DNA of 64,000 nucleotides. It comes from Methylomonas sp. EFPC3. Its GTDB lineage: Bacteria; Pseudomonadota; Gammaproteobacteria; Methylococcales; Methylomonadaceae. Position 1 is the stretch's first letter. The number at the start of each line of letters is the position of its first letter. Positions 8,649-18,407 of the stretch are shown here, one piece after another. The DNA is taken from NCBI RefSeq assembly GCF_029643245.1, contig NZ_CP116398.1:1426001-1490000 (forward strand), read 5' to 3'. A model generated the notes under the pieces. It made no database searches and was not told where the DNA came from. It worked only from the letters and a program-made list of their open reading frames with translations. The position numbers were made by a program, and so were the translations under genes.

Positions 8649-9256
8649 ATCAGGCCTTGGAAGAGTTGCTACGCAGCCGGGCCGGGATCTGGCGCGGCCT
8701 GCACAGCGACCACGCCGCCTGGCCTGTGGTTGGCAGCGGTTTTCCGGAACTGGATGCGGTATTGCCCGGCGGCGGTTGGCCGCTGGGTACGCTAGCGGAA
8801 ATCGCCATCCCTGCCGTGGGCTGCGGCGAATTGCGTCTGCTGTTGCCGGCGATGGCCGACTTGAGCCGGGCCGGGCGCCACATCGTCTGGATTGCGCCGC
8901 CCTATCAACCTTATGCACCGGGCCTACTCCAGGCTGGCTTGGCCTTGCCGCAACTGCTGGCCGTCAACGTCGATACCGCGGACGATATGCCATGGAGTGC
9001 GGAAAAACTGCTACGCAGCGGCGGCTGCGGCATGGCCTTACTGTGGCCGCGCCGGCTCGACGGCCGGCAAATCCGCCGGCTGCAATTGGCTGCGGAAACC
9101 GGCTCGGCCTTGGCCATCCTGTTCGTGCTGCCCGACCAAAGCTACCCCGGCGCTACATTACGCATCGGTGTATGTCCAAGCACAACTGGTCTGAATTTAA
9201 ACATCATCAAGGCCCGCGGCAGCTTGCGCCGCAGCAGGCTAAGCATAAGGTTTTGA
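8645..9256 (+). CDS. imuA: ImuA, SOS mutasome accessory protein (SulA/RecA-like)
   Basis: 203-aa RecA-related protein. It has the family opening with GSGFPELDAVLPGGGWPLGTLAEI but no intact Walker A motif, as expected for ImuA. The end LNLNIIKARGS resembles the conserved C-terminal part. ImuA works with ImuB and DnaE2 in error-prone bypass of DNA lesions. It begins in an ATGA overlap with lexA and is followed 7 bases later by imuB, so it belongs to the SOS operon. The last dozen residues are basic (RRSRLSIRF). Confidence 0.9.
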   Translation: MNQALEELLRSRAGIWRGLHSDHAAWPVVGSGFPELDAVLPGGGWPLGTLAEIAIPAVGCGELRLLLPAMADLSRAGRHIVWIAPPYQPYAPGLLQAGLALPQLLAVNVDTADDMPWSAEKLLRSGGCGMALLWPRRLDGRQIRRLQLAAETGSALAILFVLPDQSYPGATLRIGVCPSTTGLNLNIIKARGSLRRSRLSIRF

Positions 9257-9263
9257 ACCGCCG

Positions 9264-10754
9264 ATGGCTGCCACCGCCCTTGCCCGCTCGCCGCAATCGC
9301 TACCGCATTCGACAACTATTGCCAAAGCCCCGGCTACGCCAGCCAAGCTTTGGCTATGCGCACATTTCCCGAAATTAGCTTTGGAAGCACTCAAAATCGA
9401 TACCACGCAAGCGGTCGCCGCCATTGCCACCCTCAACGGCCGGCCTGGCCTTTACGCCGTTTCGGCGGCAGCGCGCCAGACCGGCGTGGAACCGGGTATG
9501 AGCCAAAACGCCGCCCAAGCCTTATGCCCGACACTGACTCTGCTGCCGCGTGACCCGGCGGCCGAAAAGGCGGCACTCAAACGACTGGCCAACATCGGCT
9601 TACATTTCAGCCCCTGGGTCAGCCTGGACCGGCCCGATTGCCAGCTACTCGAAATCGGCAGTTGTCTAACTTTGTTCGGCGGCACCGACCGTTTCAGGCA
9701 ACAACTACGGGATGCTTGTCTGGCGGCCGGCCACACCCCAGCCATAGCGATTGCGCCAACCGCCGCCGCTGCGGAATTGTTGGCCGGCCTGGGTTTGGAA
9801 ATGCAAATTACGGAGCCCGCCCAACTGCGTTCTGCCTTGGGTCCGTTGCCGATCGCAGCCTTGGGATTGGAGGGCAAAACCTTGGCCCGCCTGGGCAATG
9901 CCGGCATCCGCCGCTTGGTCGACCTGTGGCGCTTACCGCGCGACGGCCTGGCCCGGCGTTACGGCAACGGTTTATTGCAACGCCTGGATAGCTTGCTCGG
10001 CCTTCAACCCACGGTTCTCAACGCCTTTCACAGGCCACCGGCCTTTGCCGCTCGCCGGGAATTGCCGATCGATTTGACCCGGCTGGACCATTTTTTCCCG
10101 GCCATCGCACAATTGGTCGAGGCTTGGGAGGAATTCCTGAGACAGCGCGACGCGGTGGCGCTGGCGGTAGCGCTAGACCTGCACCACCACCGCCGGCCGT
10201 CGACCCGGCTGGAATTACGTTTTCGCCACGGCAACCGCGATGCCGGCCATTGTCTGGCCTTGCTGCGGGAAAAACTGGAGCGCAGCCCGCTACCGGCGCC
10301 GGTCCTCGGCGTCGAGCTACTCTGTAGCGAAATCGCCCAATGTCAGCCGGCCATCAGTTCGCTGTTCGCTGAAGAGCAGGCCACGGAAGCCAACAGCGAC
10401 TGGCAAGCGATGCTGGACCAAGTGCAGAACCGGCTCGGCCACCATGCCTTACAACGCTTCGCCGTCGCCGCCGACCACCGGCCGGAACGCGCGCACCATC
10501 ACGATACAACCCAAACGGCAATGCTGACCGTGGCATCGCCCCGCCCGCTTTGGCTGCTTGACGCGCCCGAACCGTTATCTGCCGACAGTTTCACGCTACT
10601 GTCGCCGGCCGAACGCATCGAATCCGGCTGGTGGGACAATCAAGCGCTACGCCGCGACTACTTTATCGGCCAGGACCGTCTGGGCCGCAAACTATGGCTG
10701 TTTCGCGAACTCGCCGGCAACCGGGGCTGGTATCTGCATGGCTTGTTCGGCTGA
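9264..10754 (+). CDS. imuB: ImuB, Y-family polymerase-like mutasome protein
   Basis: 496-aa Y-family polymerase homologue that lacks the acidic catalytic residues of DinB. The opening palm segment reads LWLCAHFPKLALEAL where active enzymes carry an Asp-containing motif. The little-finger region follows, with SSLFAEE at about residue 367 as a possible degenerate beta-clamp contact (inference). ImuB is the hub that links DnaE2, ImuA and the sliding clamp. Its 3' end overlaps the chosen dnaE2 start by 17 bases. About 26 residues precede the conserved domain, so a later start is possible. Confidence 0.93.
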   Translation: MAATALARSPQSLPHSTTIAKAPATPAKLWLCAHFPKLALEALKIDTTQAVAAIATLNGRPGLYAVSAAARQTGVEPGMSQNAAQALCPTLTLLPRDPAAEKAALKRLANIGLHFSPWVSLDRPDCQLLEIGSCLTLFGGTDRFRQQLRDACLAAGHTPAIAIAPTAAAAELLAGLGLEMQITEPAQLRSALGPLPIAALGLEGKTLARLGNAGIRRLVDLWRLPRDGLARRYGNGLLQRLDSLLGLQPTVLNAFHRPPAFAARRELPIDLTRLDHFFPAIAQLVEAWEEFLRQRDAVALAVALDLHHHRRPSTRLELRFRHGNRDAGHCLALLREKLERSPLPAPVLGVELLCSEIAQCQPAISSLFAEEQATEANSDWQAMLDQVQNRLGHHALQRFAVAADHRPERAHHHDTTQTAMLTVASPRPLWLLDAPEPLSADSFTLLSPAERIESGWWDNQALRRDYFIGQDRLGRKLWLFRELAGNRGWYLHGLFG

Positions 10755-13700
10755 CGGCAACGCGGCGGCCATCGGCTTCGCCGAACTGCATTGTTTATCC
10801 AATTTCAGTTTTCTGCGTGGCGCCTCGCACCAGGAAGAACTGGTCGCAACCGCCGCCGCGCTGGGCTACCAAGCATTAGCACTGACCGACGAATGCTCGC
10901 TGGCCGGCGTAGTGCGCGCCCATCTGGCCGCACTCAAACACAACATCCAGTTGATCGTCGGCAGCGAATTCCGTCTGGACGACGGTTTGAAGCTATTGCT
11001 GCTCGCCACCGACCGCGATAGTTACGGCAACCTGTCGGCATTAATTACGCTGGCCCGGCGCCAGGCCGATAAAGGCCGCTATCGCTTGAGCCGGGCCGAT
11101 CTCGCTGCTCATTTACCACATGGTTGTCTGGCGATCTGGCTGCCCGGCACCGGTTCTCCGGCGGCCGACGGCGCTTGGCTGCAGCAGCTGTTCGGCAGCG
11201 ACCTATGGCTGGGCGCCGGCCGTTTCCTGACCGGCAACGATGAGGTCTGGCTGGCCGAATGCCGGCAATTGGCGAACAACGTCGGCATCCCGGTCGTGGC
11301 TTGCAACGACGTGCATATGCATCGCCGCTCGCGGCAAGCGTTGCAGGACACCTTGACCGCGATCCGCCTCGGCCGGTCACTGCCGGACTTAGGTTACGCC
11401 TTGTTCGCCAATGGCGAGCGGCATCTGCGCTCCCTGCCCCGGCTGGCCCAACTGTATCCGGAAGAATGGCTGCAACAATCGTTGGCAATCTCTGCACGTT
11501 GTAAGTTCTCGCTGAGCGAATTGCGCTACGAATATCCGCGCGAACTGGTACCGAACGGTTATACGCCGGCAACCTGGCTGCGGCATTTGACCGAGACAGG
11601 GATTCGCAAACGTTGGCCGACTGGCGAACCCAACAAAGTCCGCCAGCAAATCGAACACGAATTGGCGCTGATCGCCGATCTGGCTTACGAGCCTTATTTT
11701 TTGACCGTGCACGACATCGTCCGCTTCGCCCGCGAGCAAGGCATCCTCTGCCAGGGCCGCGGTTCGGCCGCCAATTCGGCCGTGTGTTTTTGCCTGGGGA
11801 TTACCGAGGTCGACCCTAGCCGGATGAATTTGTTATTCGAGCGATTTCTGTCGCGGGAGCGCAACGAGCCGCCGGATATCGACGTCGATTTCGAACACGA
11901 GCGCCGCGAGCAAGTCATTCAATACATCTACCAAAAATACGGCCGCCACCGCGCGGCGCTGGCAGCGACGGTGATTACTTACCGCTCTCGCAGCGCGGTG
12001 CGCGACGTCGGCAAGGCTCTGGGTTTGAATGCAGCGCAGATCGAACGCCTGGCCGGCACGGTGGACCGCTGGGACGGCTATAAATTGATGCCGGAAGCGT
12101 TGCAAGAATGCGGCTTCGATCCCACCAGCCCGACCGTGCAACGTTTGCTTGCCCTGGTCGAACAAATCAAAGGCTTTCCGCGGCATTTGTCGCAACACGT
12201 CGGCGGCTTCGTCATCGCCCGCGACGACCTGTCGCGGCTGGTGCCGGTGGAAAACGCCAGCATGGCCGACCGCACCGTGATTCAGTGGGAAAAGGACGAC
12301 CTGGAAGCGATGGGGCTACTGAAAGTCGACATTCTGGCGCTGGGCATGCTCAGCGCAATCCGCCGTGCCCTGAGTTATCTGGACCACTATAGTCGTCCGC
12401 CCGGTTCGCAAACCGGCGCAGCCTGGACCTTGGCCGACATCCCGGCCGAAGACCCGGCGGTTTACCGCATGCTGCAACAAGCCGACAGCATCGGCGTATT
12501 CCAAGTCGAATCGCGGGCCCAAATGACGATGCTGCCGCGTTTGCAACCGGCGAATTTTTACGATCTGGTCATCGAAATCGCCATCGTCCGGCCCGGGCCG
12601 ATTCAGGGCGAAATGGTGCATCCCTATCTGGCCCGGCGCCAGGGGCTGGAACCGGTCGTTTATCCCAGTCCGGAAGTGAAAGCGGTGCTGGAACGTACCC
12701 TGGGTATCCCGATTTTTCAGGAACAAGTGATGCAACTATCCATGGTAGCAGCCGGCTTTAGCGCCGACGAAGCCGACCAGTTGCGGCGGGCGATGGCGGC
12801 CTGGAAACGCAAGGGCGGTTTGGAGCCGTTTGAGCGCAAACTGTTGGAAGGCATGCGCGCACGCGGCTACAGCGCCGAGTTTGCCCAGCGCATATTTCAG
12901 CAAATCAAAGGTTTCGGCGACTACGGCTTCCCGGAATCGCATTCCGCCAGCTTTGCCTTGCTGGCTTATGTCTCGGCCTGGTTGAAATGCCGCCATCCGG
13001 CGGCGTTTTGTTGCGCACTGCTGAACAGCCAGCCGATGGGCTTTTACGGCCCGTCGCAACTGGTGCAGGACGCCCGGCGCCACGGTGTCGAGGTACGGCC
13101 GGTGGACGTGCAGACCAGTGTGTTTGAATGTAGCTTGGAATTGATACCCGATGTGGCGCCGGCCTTGCGGCTGGGCTTTAACCAGGTCAAAGGCCTGGCG
13201 CCAGCCACTGCCAATGCCATCGTCCAGGCCCGGCTGCAAGGCCGGTTTGCCAACGTCGCCGATCTCGCGGCGCGCGCCGGCCTCAAGCGGCAGGATTTGG
13301 AATTTCTGGCTGCCGCCGATGCCTTGCAGGCCCTGGCCGGCAACCGCCACCAAGCCTTTTGGGCGGCCGGCGGCATCGAACCGCCAACCTCGGTATTTGG
13401 CGTACCGGCCATTGCCGAAGCCACGCCGCTGTTGAAACCGCCCAGCCTCGGCCAGGACGTCACCGCCGATTACGCCAGCACCCGACTGACATTACGCAGC
13501 CATCCGCTGGCCTTGTTGCGGACCCGCTTGCGCCGCTGGGGCGTAACGACGGCGGCGTCACTATGGCAACGCCGCAACGGCAGCATCGCCCAGGTCGCCG
13601 GCCTGGTGATCTGCCGACAACGGCCGATGACCGCGTCCGGCGTGACGTTCGTAACCCTGGAAGACGAGACCGGCCAAGTCAATCTGGTGGTTTGGCCGGC

Positions 13701-13854
13701 CACGGCAATGGCCCAGCGCAAACCCTTACTCAAAGCCCGCCTGCTGTCGGTGACCGGCACGATCCAGCAGGAAGACGGTGTGTTGCATTTGGTGGCCGGC
13801 AAGCTGGAAGATTGGAGTGGCTGGATAGGCGATCTGGCAACAGCCTATCTTTGA
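10738..13854 (+). CDS. dnaE2: error-prone DNA polymerase III alpha subunit DnaE2
   Basis: 1038-aa C-family polymerase, normal length for DnaE2/ImuC. PHP domain at the N-terminus (FAELHCLSNFSFLRGASH). Polymerase active-site region with PPDIDVDFEHERREQV. Finger segments FQEQVMQLSMVAAGFS and GFGDYGFPESHSASFA. C-terminal OB fold (GLVICRQRPMT). The frame opens at 10558, but the family N-terminus matches the ATG at 10738, which lies inside the end of imuB. It is the translesion polymerase of the lexA-controlled operon and the last gene before the A+T-rich polysaccharide region. Confidence 0.96.
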   Translation: MACSADGNAAAIGFAELHCLSNFSFLRGASHQEELVATAAALGYQALALTDECSLAGVVRAHLAALKHNIQLIVGSEFRLDDGLKLLLLATDRDSYGNLSALITLARRQADKGRYRLSRADLAAHLPHGCLAIWLPGTGSPAADGAWLQQLFGSDLWLGAGRFLTGNDEVWLAECRQLANNVGIPVVACNDVHMHRRSRQALQDTLTAIRLGRSLPDLGYALFANGERHLRSLPRLAQLYPEEWLQQSLAISARCKFSLSELRYEYPRELVPNGYTPATWLRHLTETGIRKRWPTGEPNKVRQQIEHELALIADLAYEPYFLTVHDIVRFAREQGILCQGRGSAANSAVCFCLGITEVDPSRMNLLFERFLSRERNEPPDIDVDFEHERREQVIQYIYQKYGRHRAALAATVITYRSRSAVRDVGKALGLNAAQIERLAGTVDRWDGYKLMPEALQECGFDPTSPTVQRLLALVEQIKGFPRHLSQHVGGFVIARDDLSRLVPVENASMADRTVIQWEKDDLEAMGLLKVDILALGMLSAIRRALSYLDHYSRPPGSQTGAAWTLADIPAEDPAVYRMLQQADSIGVFQVESRAQMTMLPRLQPANFYDLVIEIAIVRPGPIQGEMVHPYLARRQGLEPVVYPSPEVKAVLERTLGIPIFQEQVMQLSMVAAGFSADEADQLRRAMAAWKRKGGLEPFERKLLEGMRARGYSAEFAQRIFQQIKGFGDYGFPESHSASFALLAYVSAWLKCRHPAAFCCALLNSQPMGFYGPSQLVQDARRHGVEVRPVDVQTSVFECSLELIPDVAPALRLGFNQVKGLAPATANAIVQARLQGRFANVADLAARAGLKRQDLEFLAAADALQALAGNRHQAFWAAGGIEPPTSVFGVPAIAEATPLLKPPSLGQDVTADYASTRLTLRSHPLALLRTRLRRWGVTTAASLWQRRNGSIAQVAGLVICRQRPMTASGVTFVTLEDETGQVNLVVWPATAMAQRKPLLKARLLSVTGTIQQEDGVLHLVAGKLEDWSGWIGDLATAYL

Positions 13855-14030
13855 GTTCATCAAAGTGCATTACAATCGGAAACGGTTTCATTCAACGTTC
13901 TGATACCTTTGAACTTAAACAAGTCTCTCAACAATTTGTCAGTGAAACACTGGATAGATCACTATGAGAATGGCTACTACATGACTACACTTGGCAGCAT
14001 GTTTTTACGATCCAATTGAAAAGGTCTCAT

Positions 14031-15143
14031 GTGAACAACCAAATATATGTAACACAACCGTCATTACCACCTCTTGACGAATTTATTCCGTATTTACAAC
14101 AAATTTGGGACAGTAAAATACTGACCAATGGTGGGCCTTTTCATCAACAATTTGAACAAGCACTTTGCGATTATTTAGGGATTAAATATATTTCATTATT
14201 CGCTAATGGTACCTTAGCGCTTGTTACGGCATTGCAATCATTACGTATTACCGGAGAGGTTATCACAACGCCTTATTCTTTCGTAGCAACATCACACGCC
14301 TTACTATGGAATGGGATAAAACCGGTTTTTGTAGATATTGCTTCCAACACACTCAATCTAGATCCTGCAAAAATAGAATCGGCAATCACCCCACAAACAA
14401 CAGCGATAATGCCAGTTCATTGCTATGGTCATCCTTGCGACGTCGAAACCATTCAAAATATTGCCGATAATTACAACCTCAAGATTATATACGACGCCGC
14501 TCACGCTTTCGGCGTAAAAGATGATGGGGGTAGTATTCTAAGGCATGGAGACCTATCCGTGTTAAGTTTCCATGCAACCAAAGTATTTAATACTTTTGAA
14601 GGTGGAGCAATCGTCTGTCCAGATGCAAAAACCAAACAGCGGATCGACCACCTTAAAAACTTTGGCTTTGTAGATGAAGTAACTGTTGTTGCGCCAGGTA
14701 TTAATGGCAAAATGAATGAGTTTAATGCCGCTCTTGGCTTGTTACAACTCAAAAGCATTGATCAAGCACTAAATAAACGTAAAGCTCTGGACGCCCATTA
14801 CCGTAAAGAATTGCGATCCATAAAGGGTATTCATTGTTTATCTCTCACTTACGAAAAAGTAGCGAACTACGCCTATTTTCCTATTCTAGTGAGCCCAGAG
14901 TATCGGCTTAGCCGTGATGAGTTATTCCAAAAACTGAGAAAAAACGGCATTTATGCTCGTCGTTACTTCCACCCGCTAATTAGTGAATTTCCAATGTATA
15001 GAGGATTGCCCTCAGCTAACAAATCGAACTTGCCAATAGCAAGCAAGGTTGCAACTGAAGTAATTTGTTTACCAATTTATCCGGATTTGCAATACGATCA
15101 GATTGATTTTATCCTAGAAGTAATCAAAAAGGAAAGTGAATGA
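14031..15143 (+). CDS. DegT/DnrJ/EryC1/StrS family PLP aminotransferase
   Basis: 370-aa sugar aminotransferase. The GTG at 14031 is preceded by an AAAAGG ribosome site at a suitable distance; a TTG five codons earlier is the alternative. The PLP-lysine region is LSFHATKVFNTFEGGAI, and the substrate-side signatures GHPCDVETIQ and YDAAHAFG are typical. The family transfers an amino group to a keto-sugar nucleotide. It leads the A+T-rich polysaccharide cluster and overlaps the WbqC gene by four bases, with a formyltransferase next. Together they suggest synthesis and N-modification of an amino sugar for a surface glycan (inference). Confidence 0.92.
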   Translation: MNNQIYVTQPSLPPLDEFIPYLQQIWDSKILTNGGPFHQQFEQALCDYLGIKYISLFANGTLALVTALQSLRITGEVITTPYSFVATSHALLWNGIKPVFVDIASNTLNLDPAKIESAITPQTTAIMPVHCYGHPCDVETIQNIADNYNLKIIYDAAHAFGVKDDGGSILRHGDLSVLSFHATKVFNTFEGGAIVCPDAKTKQRIDHLKNFGFVDEVTVVAPGINGKMNEFNAALGLLQLKSIDQALNKRKALDAHYRKELRSIKGIHCLSLTYEKVANYAYFPILVSPEYRLSRDELFQKLRKNGIYARRYFHPLISEFPMYRGLPSANKSNLPIASKVATEVICLPIYPDLQYDQIDFILEVIKKESE

Positions 15144-15859
15144 CCCGGTTAGCTATCATGCAACCTTATTTCTTTCCATATATTGGCTATTGGCAGCTAA
15201 TGCACGCAACAGATCGATTTGTTATATATGATGACGTAAATTATATTAATCGAGGCTGGATCAATCGCAATCGCATATTAATTAACGGAAGCCCTAAATA
15301 TATTACGATTCCACTAAATCACGCCTCACAAAACAAGCACATTTGCGAAATAAAAATGCTAGCATCAAACTGGCAAAATAAAATATTGAAATCCATTGAG
15401 ATAACTTATAAAAGATCTCCATTTTTCGAAGAAGTATTTCCTACGATAGACAGGATAATTCGCTACAAAACAGATAGCCTATCAGATTATCTTAAAAACC
15501 AATTGGAAACCCTTGCGTCACTTTTATCAATTAATACCGAGTTCAAGCTATCAAGTGTCGCCTATAAAAACACCTTATTATCTGGCCAAGAGCGAATCAT
15601 TGACATATGCAAGCGTGAAGACGCCACAACCTATATTAATTTGCAAGGTGGTCAAGATTTATATGATACAAAAGCATTTAGCGCCGCAGATATTGAATTA
15701 AAATTCATTTTTATGAAACCAATCACTTACAAACAGCGATCACCAAGCTTTACCCCATCTCTTTCAATAATTGATGTGTTGATGGAGGTAGGCCTAATTG
15801 AGATTAAGAACCACTTAAATTCTGCCGATTTCATATCTAGTAAAAATAAAATACCATAA
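15140..15859 (+). CDS. WbqC family protein
   Basis: 239-aa WbqC-like protein, recognised from AIMQPYFFPYIGYWQLMHAT, FVIYDDVNYINRGWINRN and YINLQGGQDLYD. The family occurs in O-antigen and capsule clusters and is thought to act in amino-sugar N-acylation or glycine transfer; its exact chemistry is unsettled. It is coupled by ATGA to the DegT aminotransferase, and its stop overlaps the start of the formyltransferase (TAATG). It therefore probably works on the same amino-sugar intermediate. Codon use is A+T-rich, like its neighbours. Confidence 0.88.
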   Translation: MTRLAIMQPYFFPYIGYWQLMHATDRFVIYDDVNYINRGWINRNRILINGSPKYITIPLNHASQNKHICEIKMLASNWQNKILKSIEITYKRSPFFEEVFPTIDRIIRYKTDSLSDYLKNQLETLASLLSINTEFKLSSVAYKNTLLSGQERIIDICKREDATTYINLQGGQDLYDTKAFSAADIELKFIFMKPITYKQRSPSFTPSLSIIDVLMEVGLIEIKNHLNSADFISSKNKIP

Positions 15860-16548
15860 TGATTAAAGCCGTGATTATTTCTTCCACCAACGGAGGAGTT
15901 CTTAGCAAACTTTTGGAAAAAAAATACTTTAGAGATCGCGTAATAAATGTAGTCTCAGATCGCAGATGTAGGGCGATTGAGATAGCACAAGATTTTGGCA
16001 TACCGACCAAGATTTTTGAAACAAAAAGTGGAAGAAGTTTTTCCAATTTTTTGTTAGACGAATATAGATTAAATCCACCAGACTTATATATATCTTTCTA
16101 TACAAAAATATTTAAAGGTGAATTTTTGATAGCCTCAAAGAATAGGGTAATTAATCTTCACCCATCAATTCTACCAGCATGCAGAGGACTAGACGGATTT
16201 GGGGACACAATAAACTCAGGATCAAAGTTTATTGGCGCAACAATTCATTTGATTGACGAAGGGATAGATACCGGTTATCCAATTATTCAGTCGGCAATTC
16301 CGTTTAACCCAGAAAAAAGCATCGCAGAAAATAGACATATTATTTTCGTTCAACAATGCAAAATGTTATTACAAGTATTGAGATGGTGGGAGGAGAAACG
16401 AATAAAATTCAATGAAAACGGATATCCAATAATAACTAATTGCTCTTATAAAGCCGGAGAGTTTTCACCAAATCTAGATTTCGAAGAAGCCATAGATTTC
16501 GATACGCCAATACCGAATTCCTGGCCAAATACAACCCAAACAACTTGA
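15859..16548 (+). CDS. formyltransferase family protein (sugar N-formyltransferase-like)
   Basis: 229-aa protein with the PurN/Fmt-type formyltransferase fold. VINLHPSILPACRG contains the conserved HPS/LP loop, and GATIHLIDEGIDTGYPI supplies the family's His and Asp. These match the formyl-THF binding and catalytic residues (Asn-His-Asp triad) of GART-like enzymes. In a sugar cluster such enzymes N-formylate an amino-sugar nucleotide. It is the third gene of a tightly coupled trio with the aminotransferase and WbqC protein. A purine-pathway role is unlikely from context. Confidence 0.82.
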   Translation: MIKAVIISSTNGGVLSKLLEKKYFRDRVINVVSDRRCRAIEIAQDFGIPTKIFETKSGRSFSNFLLDEYRLNPPDLYISFYTKIFKGEFLIASKNRVINLHPSILPACRGLDGFGDTINSGSKFIGATIHLIDEGIDTGYPIIQSAIPFNPEKSIAENRHIIFVQQCKMLLQVLRWWEEKRIKFNENGYPIITNCSYKAGEFSPNLDFEEAIDFDTPIPNSWPNTTQTT

Positions 16549-16949
16549 ATTCAATATTAGTCCTACAGAATTAACAGAGTTAATATTGCTATAAAACACA
16601 AGAAGATAAATAAGGACTTTCATCTTGCCCGGAATTAGAAAAAAATACGCAAAAACATTTTACATGTCAACTCTCAAATAATAAATTATCAAGATCTTTA
16701 GTTAAAAACATATAGATTATCGCATTGAATTCATGAAATTTCTTGTGCTCTCGCTCTTGATTTTATATTGCTTTTACCTTGCTTTCGCTTACGACATAAA
16801 AAGGTGAATAGCAATAAGTCTTCATCAAGTTAGCCGAAGCTCGTACCAATACTTTTATCTTAAATTAAAAACTACAATACAACCAAGAAAACATAATCGT
16901 CAAAGATATTAACCCCATCCCTGAACAACATTATCCAAGCGTAAAATCA
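16549..16949. other. A+T-rich intergenic region within the polysaccharide cluster
   Basis: About 400 bases without a convincing gene. It contains only a 24-codon open frame at 16733-16807 (+) encoding a very hydrophobic peptide (MKFLVLSLLILYCFYLAFAY) with no evident ribosome site. I see no terminator or known RNA. It may hold the promoter of the flippase gene. Confidence 0.5.
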
Positions 16950-18407
16950 TTGCAAAATATAGAATCAAAGGGAATAAAGGCATTTTTTTGGGATTTCTCA
17001 GGAAAAACCATAAGACAAATAATTGGATTTATTACATCAATAATCCTTACACGCACATTAGAACCAACAGACTTTGGCATAATGGCGCTAGTTATGGTTA
17101 TTATTGGAATCACAAGCATCTTCAGCGATTTCGGATTGAGTAGCGCGCTCATCCAAAAAAGAAAAATACTGCAAATACATTATTCGTCTGTTTTTTATTT
17201 CAATCTGGCAACCGGATTCATCTTAACATTCATAACATTCTTATCAGCCGATTGGATTGGTTTTTTTTATGAAAATGAAAAACTAGCCCCAGTGATAAGG
17301 ACTATATCCCCTTCATTCGTCTTAAACGCCTTTGGCAGCGTTAGCATAATAAAACTACGCAAAGAATTAAGCTTCGCATTATTAACAAAATATAGCCTGT
17401 TAACCACATTAATGAGTGGATTTTTAGGCATTATACTGGCCTTAAATAATGCGGGCATATGGAGCCTTGCAGCCCAAGCATTATCAATGAGCTTAATTTA
17501 CAATATTATTATTTGGAAGGTCGCAAAATGGAGACCTATTTGGAGTTTTTCTTGGAAAGCACTAGCTCAATTATGGAGCTTTGGCTTTAGAATGTTTTTA
17601 TCAGCAATACTTTCATCGATACTTGAAAGAGTAGACATATTAGCCATTGGAAAGCTAGTTACATCTACTACGCTAGGATATTTTGAGCGAGCTAAATCCT
17701 TAAATACTATATTAATACAATACTCATCGGGAAGCCTCATAGATACATTATTCCCAACTTTAAGTACAATTCAAAACAACCTACCAAGGCTTCAGAAAGT
17801 CATAATAAAAACAATCGGAATAACAAGCTTCATTTCATTTCTGATAACTGGTAATTTATACTTAACTTCAGATGAGATAATAATTATTCTATTCTCAGAA
17901 AAATGGTCGTCATCTAGTGAATTCTTCAAGTTATTCATTCTAACCGGATACAGCTACCCCATTAACGCTGTTTTAGTAAGCACCCTAAGTTGTCGCGGCA
18001 ATTCTAAATCCTTCTTACGACTGGAAGTATATAAAGCGATGATAACAAGCATAAACATTATAGCTCTATACATATCCGGTGTAAAAGCATACTTATATTG
18101 TATGATTGTAAGCACCTTTCCCATGCTTCTATTAAACATTCTATTTGCAACCAAAGAAATAGAAATATCCTACATCAGAATCGCAAAGCCAATTATAGTC
18201 CAGATGCTGATCTCCACTATATCCTTAGCTATTTCTATATTTTCATCAAATATATTTTCAGAACAATTCCCACATTTTTTCGCGTTAGAATCTCTGATTT
18301 TCACCGTTTTTTATATGTTAGCCAATAACTTAATTAAAACAGATGGATACATCTATTCAAAAGAACTAATTTTATTAACGCTAAAAATTCACGCCAATGA
18401 AAAATAA
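16950..18407 (+). CDS. polysaccharide flippase (Wzx-like, PST family)
   Basis: 485-aa protein with about 12-14 predicted membrane segments. Opening residues are FFWDFSGKTIRQIIGFITSI and ILTRTLEPTDFGIMAL, typical of the PST/MATE-like exporters RfbX, Wzx and WzxC. It should flip undecaprenyl-linked glycan units to the periplasmic face. No ATG fits the start: the frame opens with TTG at 16950 and the upstream stop is at 16866, so the exact start is uncertain. The gene overlaps the next by 11 bases. No Wzy polymerase is recognisable in the window. Confidence 0.88.
   Translation: MQNIESKGIKAFFWDFSGKTIRQIIGFITSIILTRTLEPTDFGIMALVMVIIGITSIFSDFGLSSALIQKRKILQIHYSSVFYFNLATGFILTFITFLSADWIGFFYENEKLAPVIRTISPSFVLNAFGSVSIIKLRKELSFALLTKYSLLTTLMSGFLGIILALNNAGIWSLAAQALSMSLIYNIIIWKVAKWRPIWSFSWKALAQLWSFGFRMFLSAILSSILERVDILAIGKLVTSTTLGYFERAKSLNTILIQYSSGSLIDTLFPTLSTIQNNLPRLQKVIIKTIGITSFISFLITGNLYLTSDEIIIILFSEKWSSSSEFFKLFILTGYSYPINAVLVSTLSCRGNSKSFLRLEVYKAMITSINIIALYISGVKAYLYCMIVSTFPMLLLNILFATKEIEISYIRIAKPIIVQMLISTISLAISIFSSNIFSEQFPHFFALESLIFTVFYMLANNLIKTDGYIYSKELILLTLKIHANEK

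Noticed and set aside
16733..16807. 24-residue hydrophobic peptide in the A+T-rich gap
   Set aside because: No ribosome site, and hydrophobic short frames are common in A+T-rich DNA.
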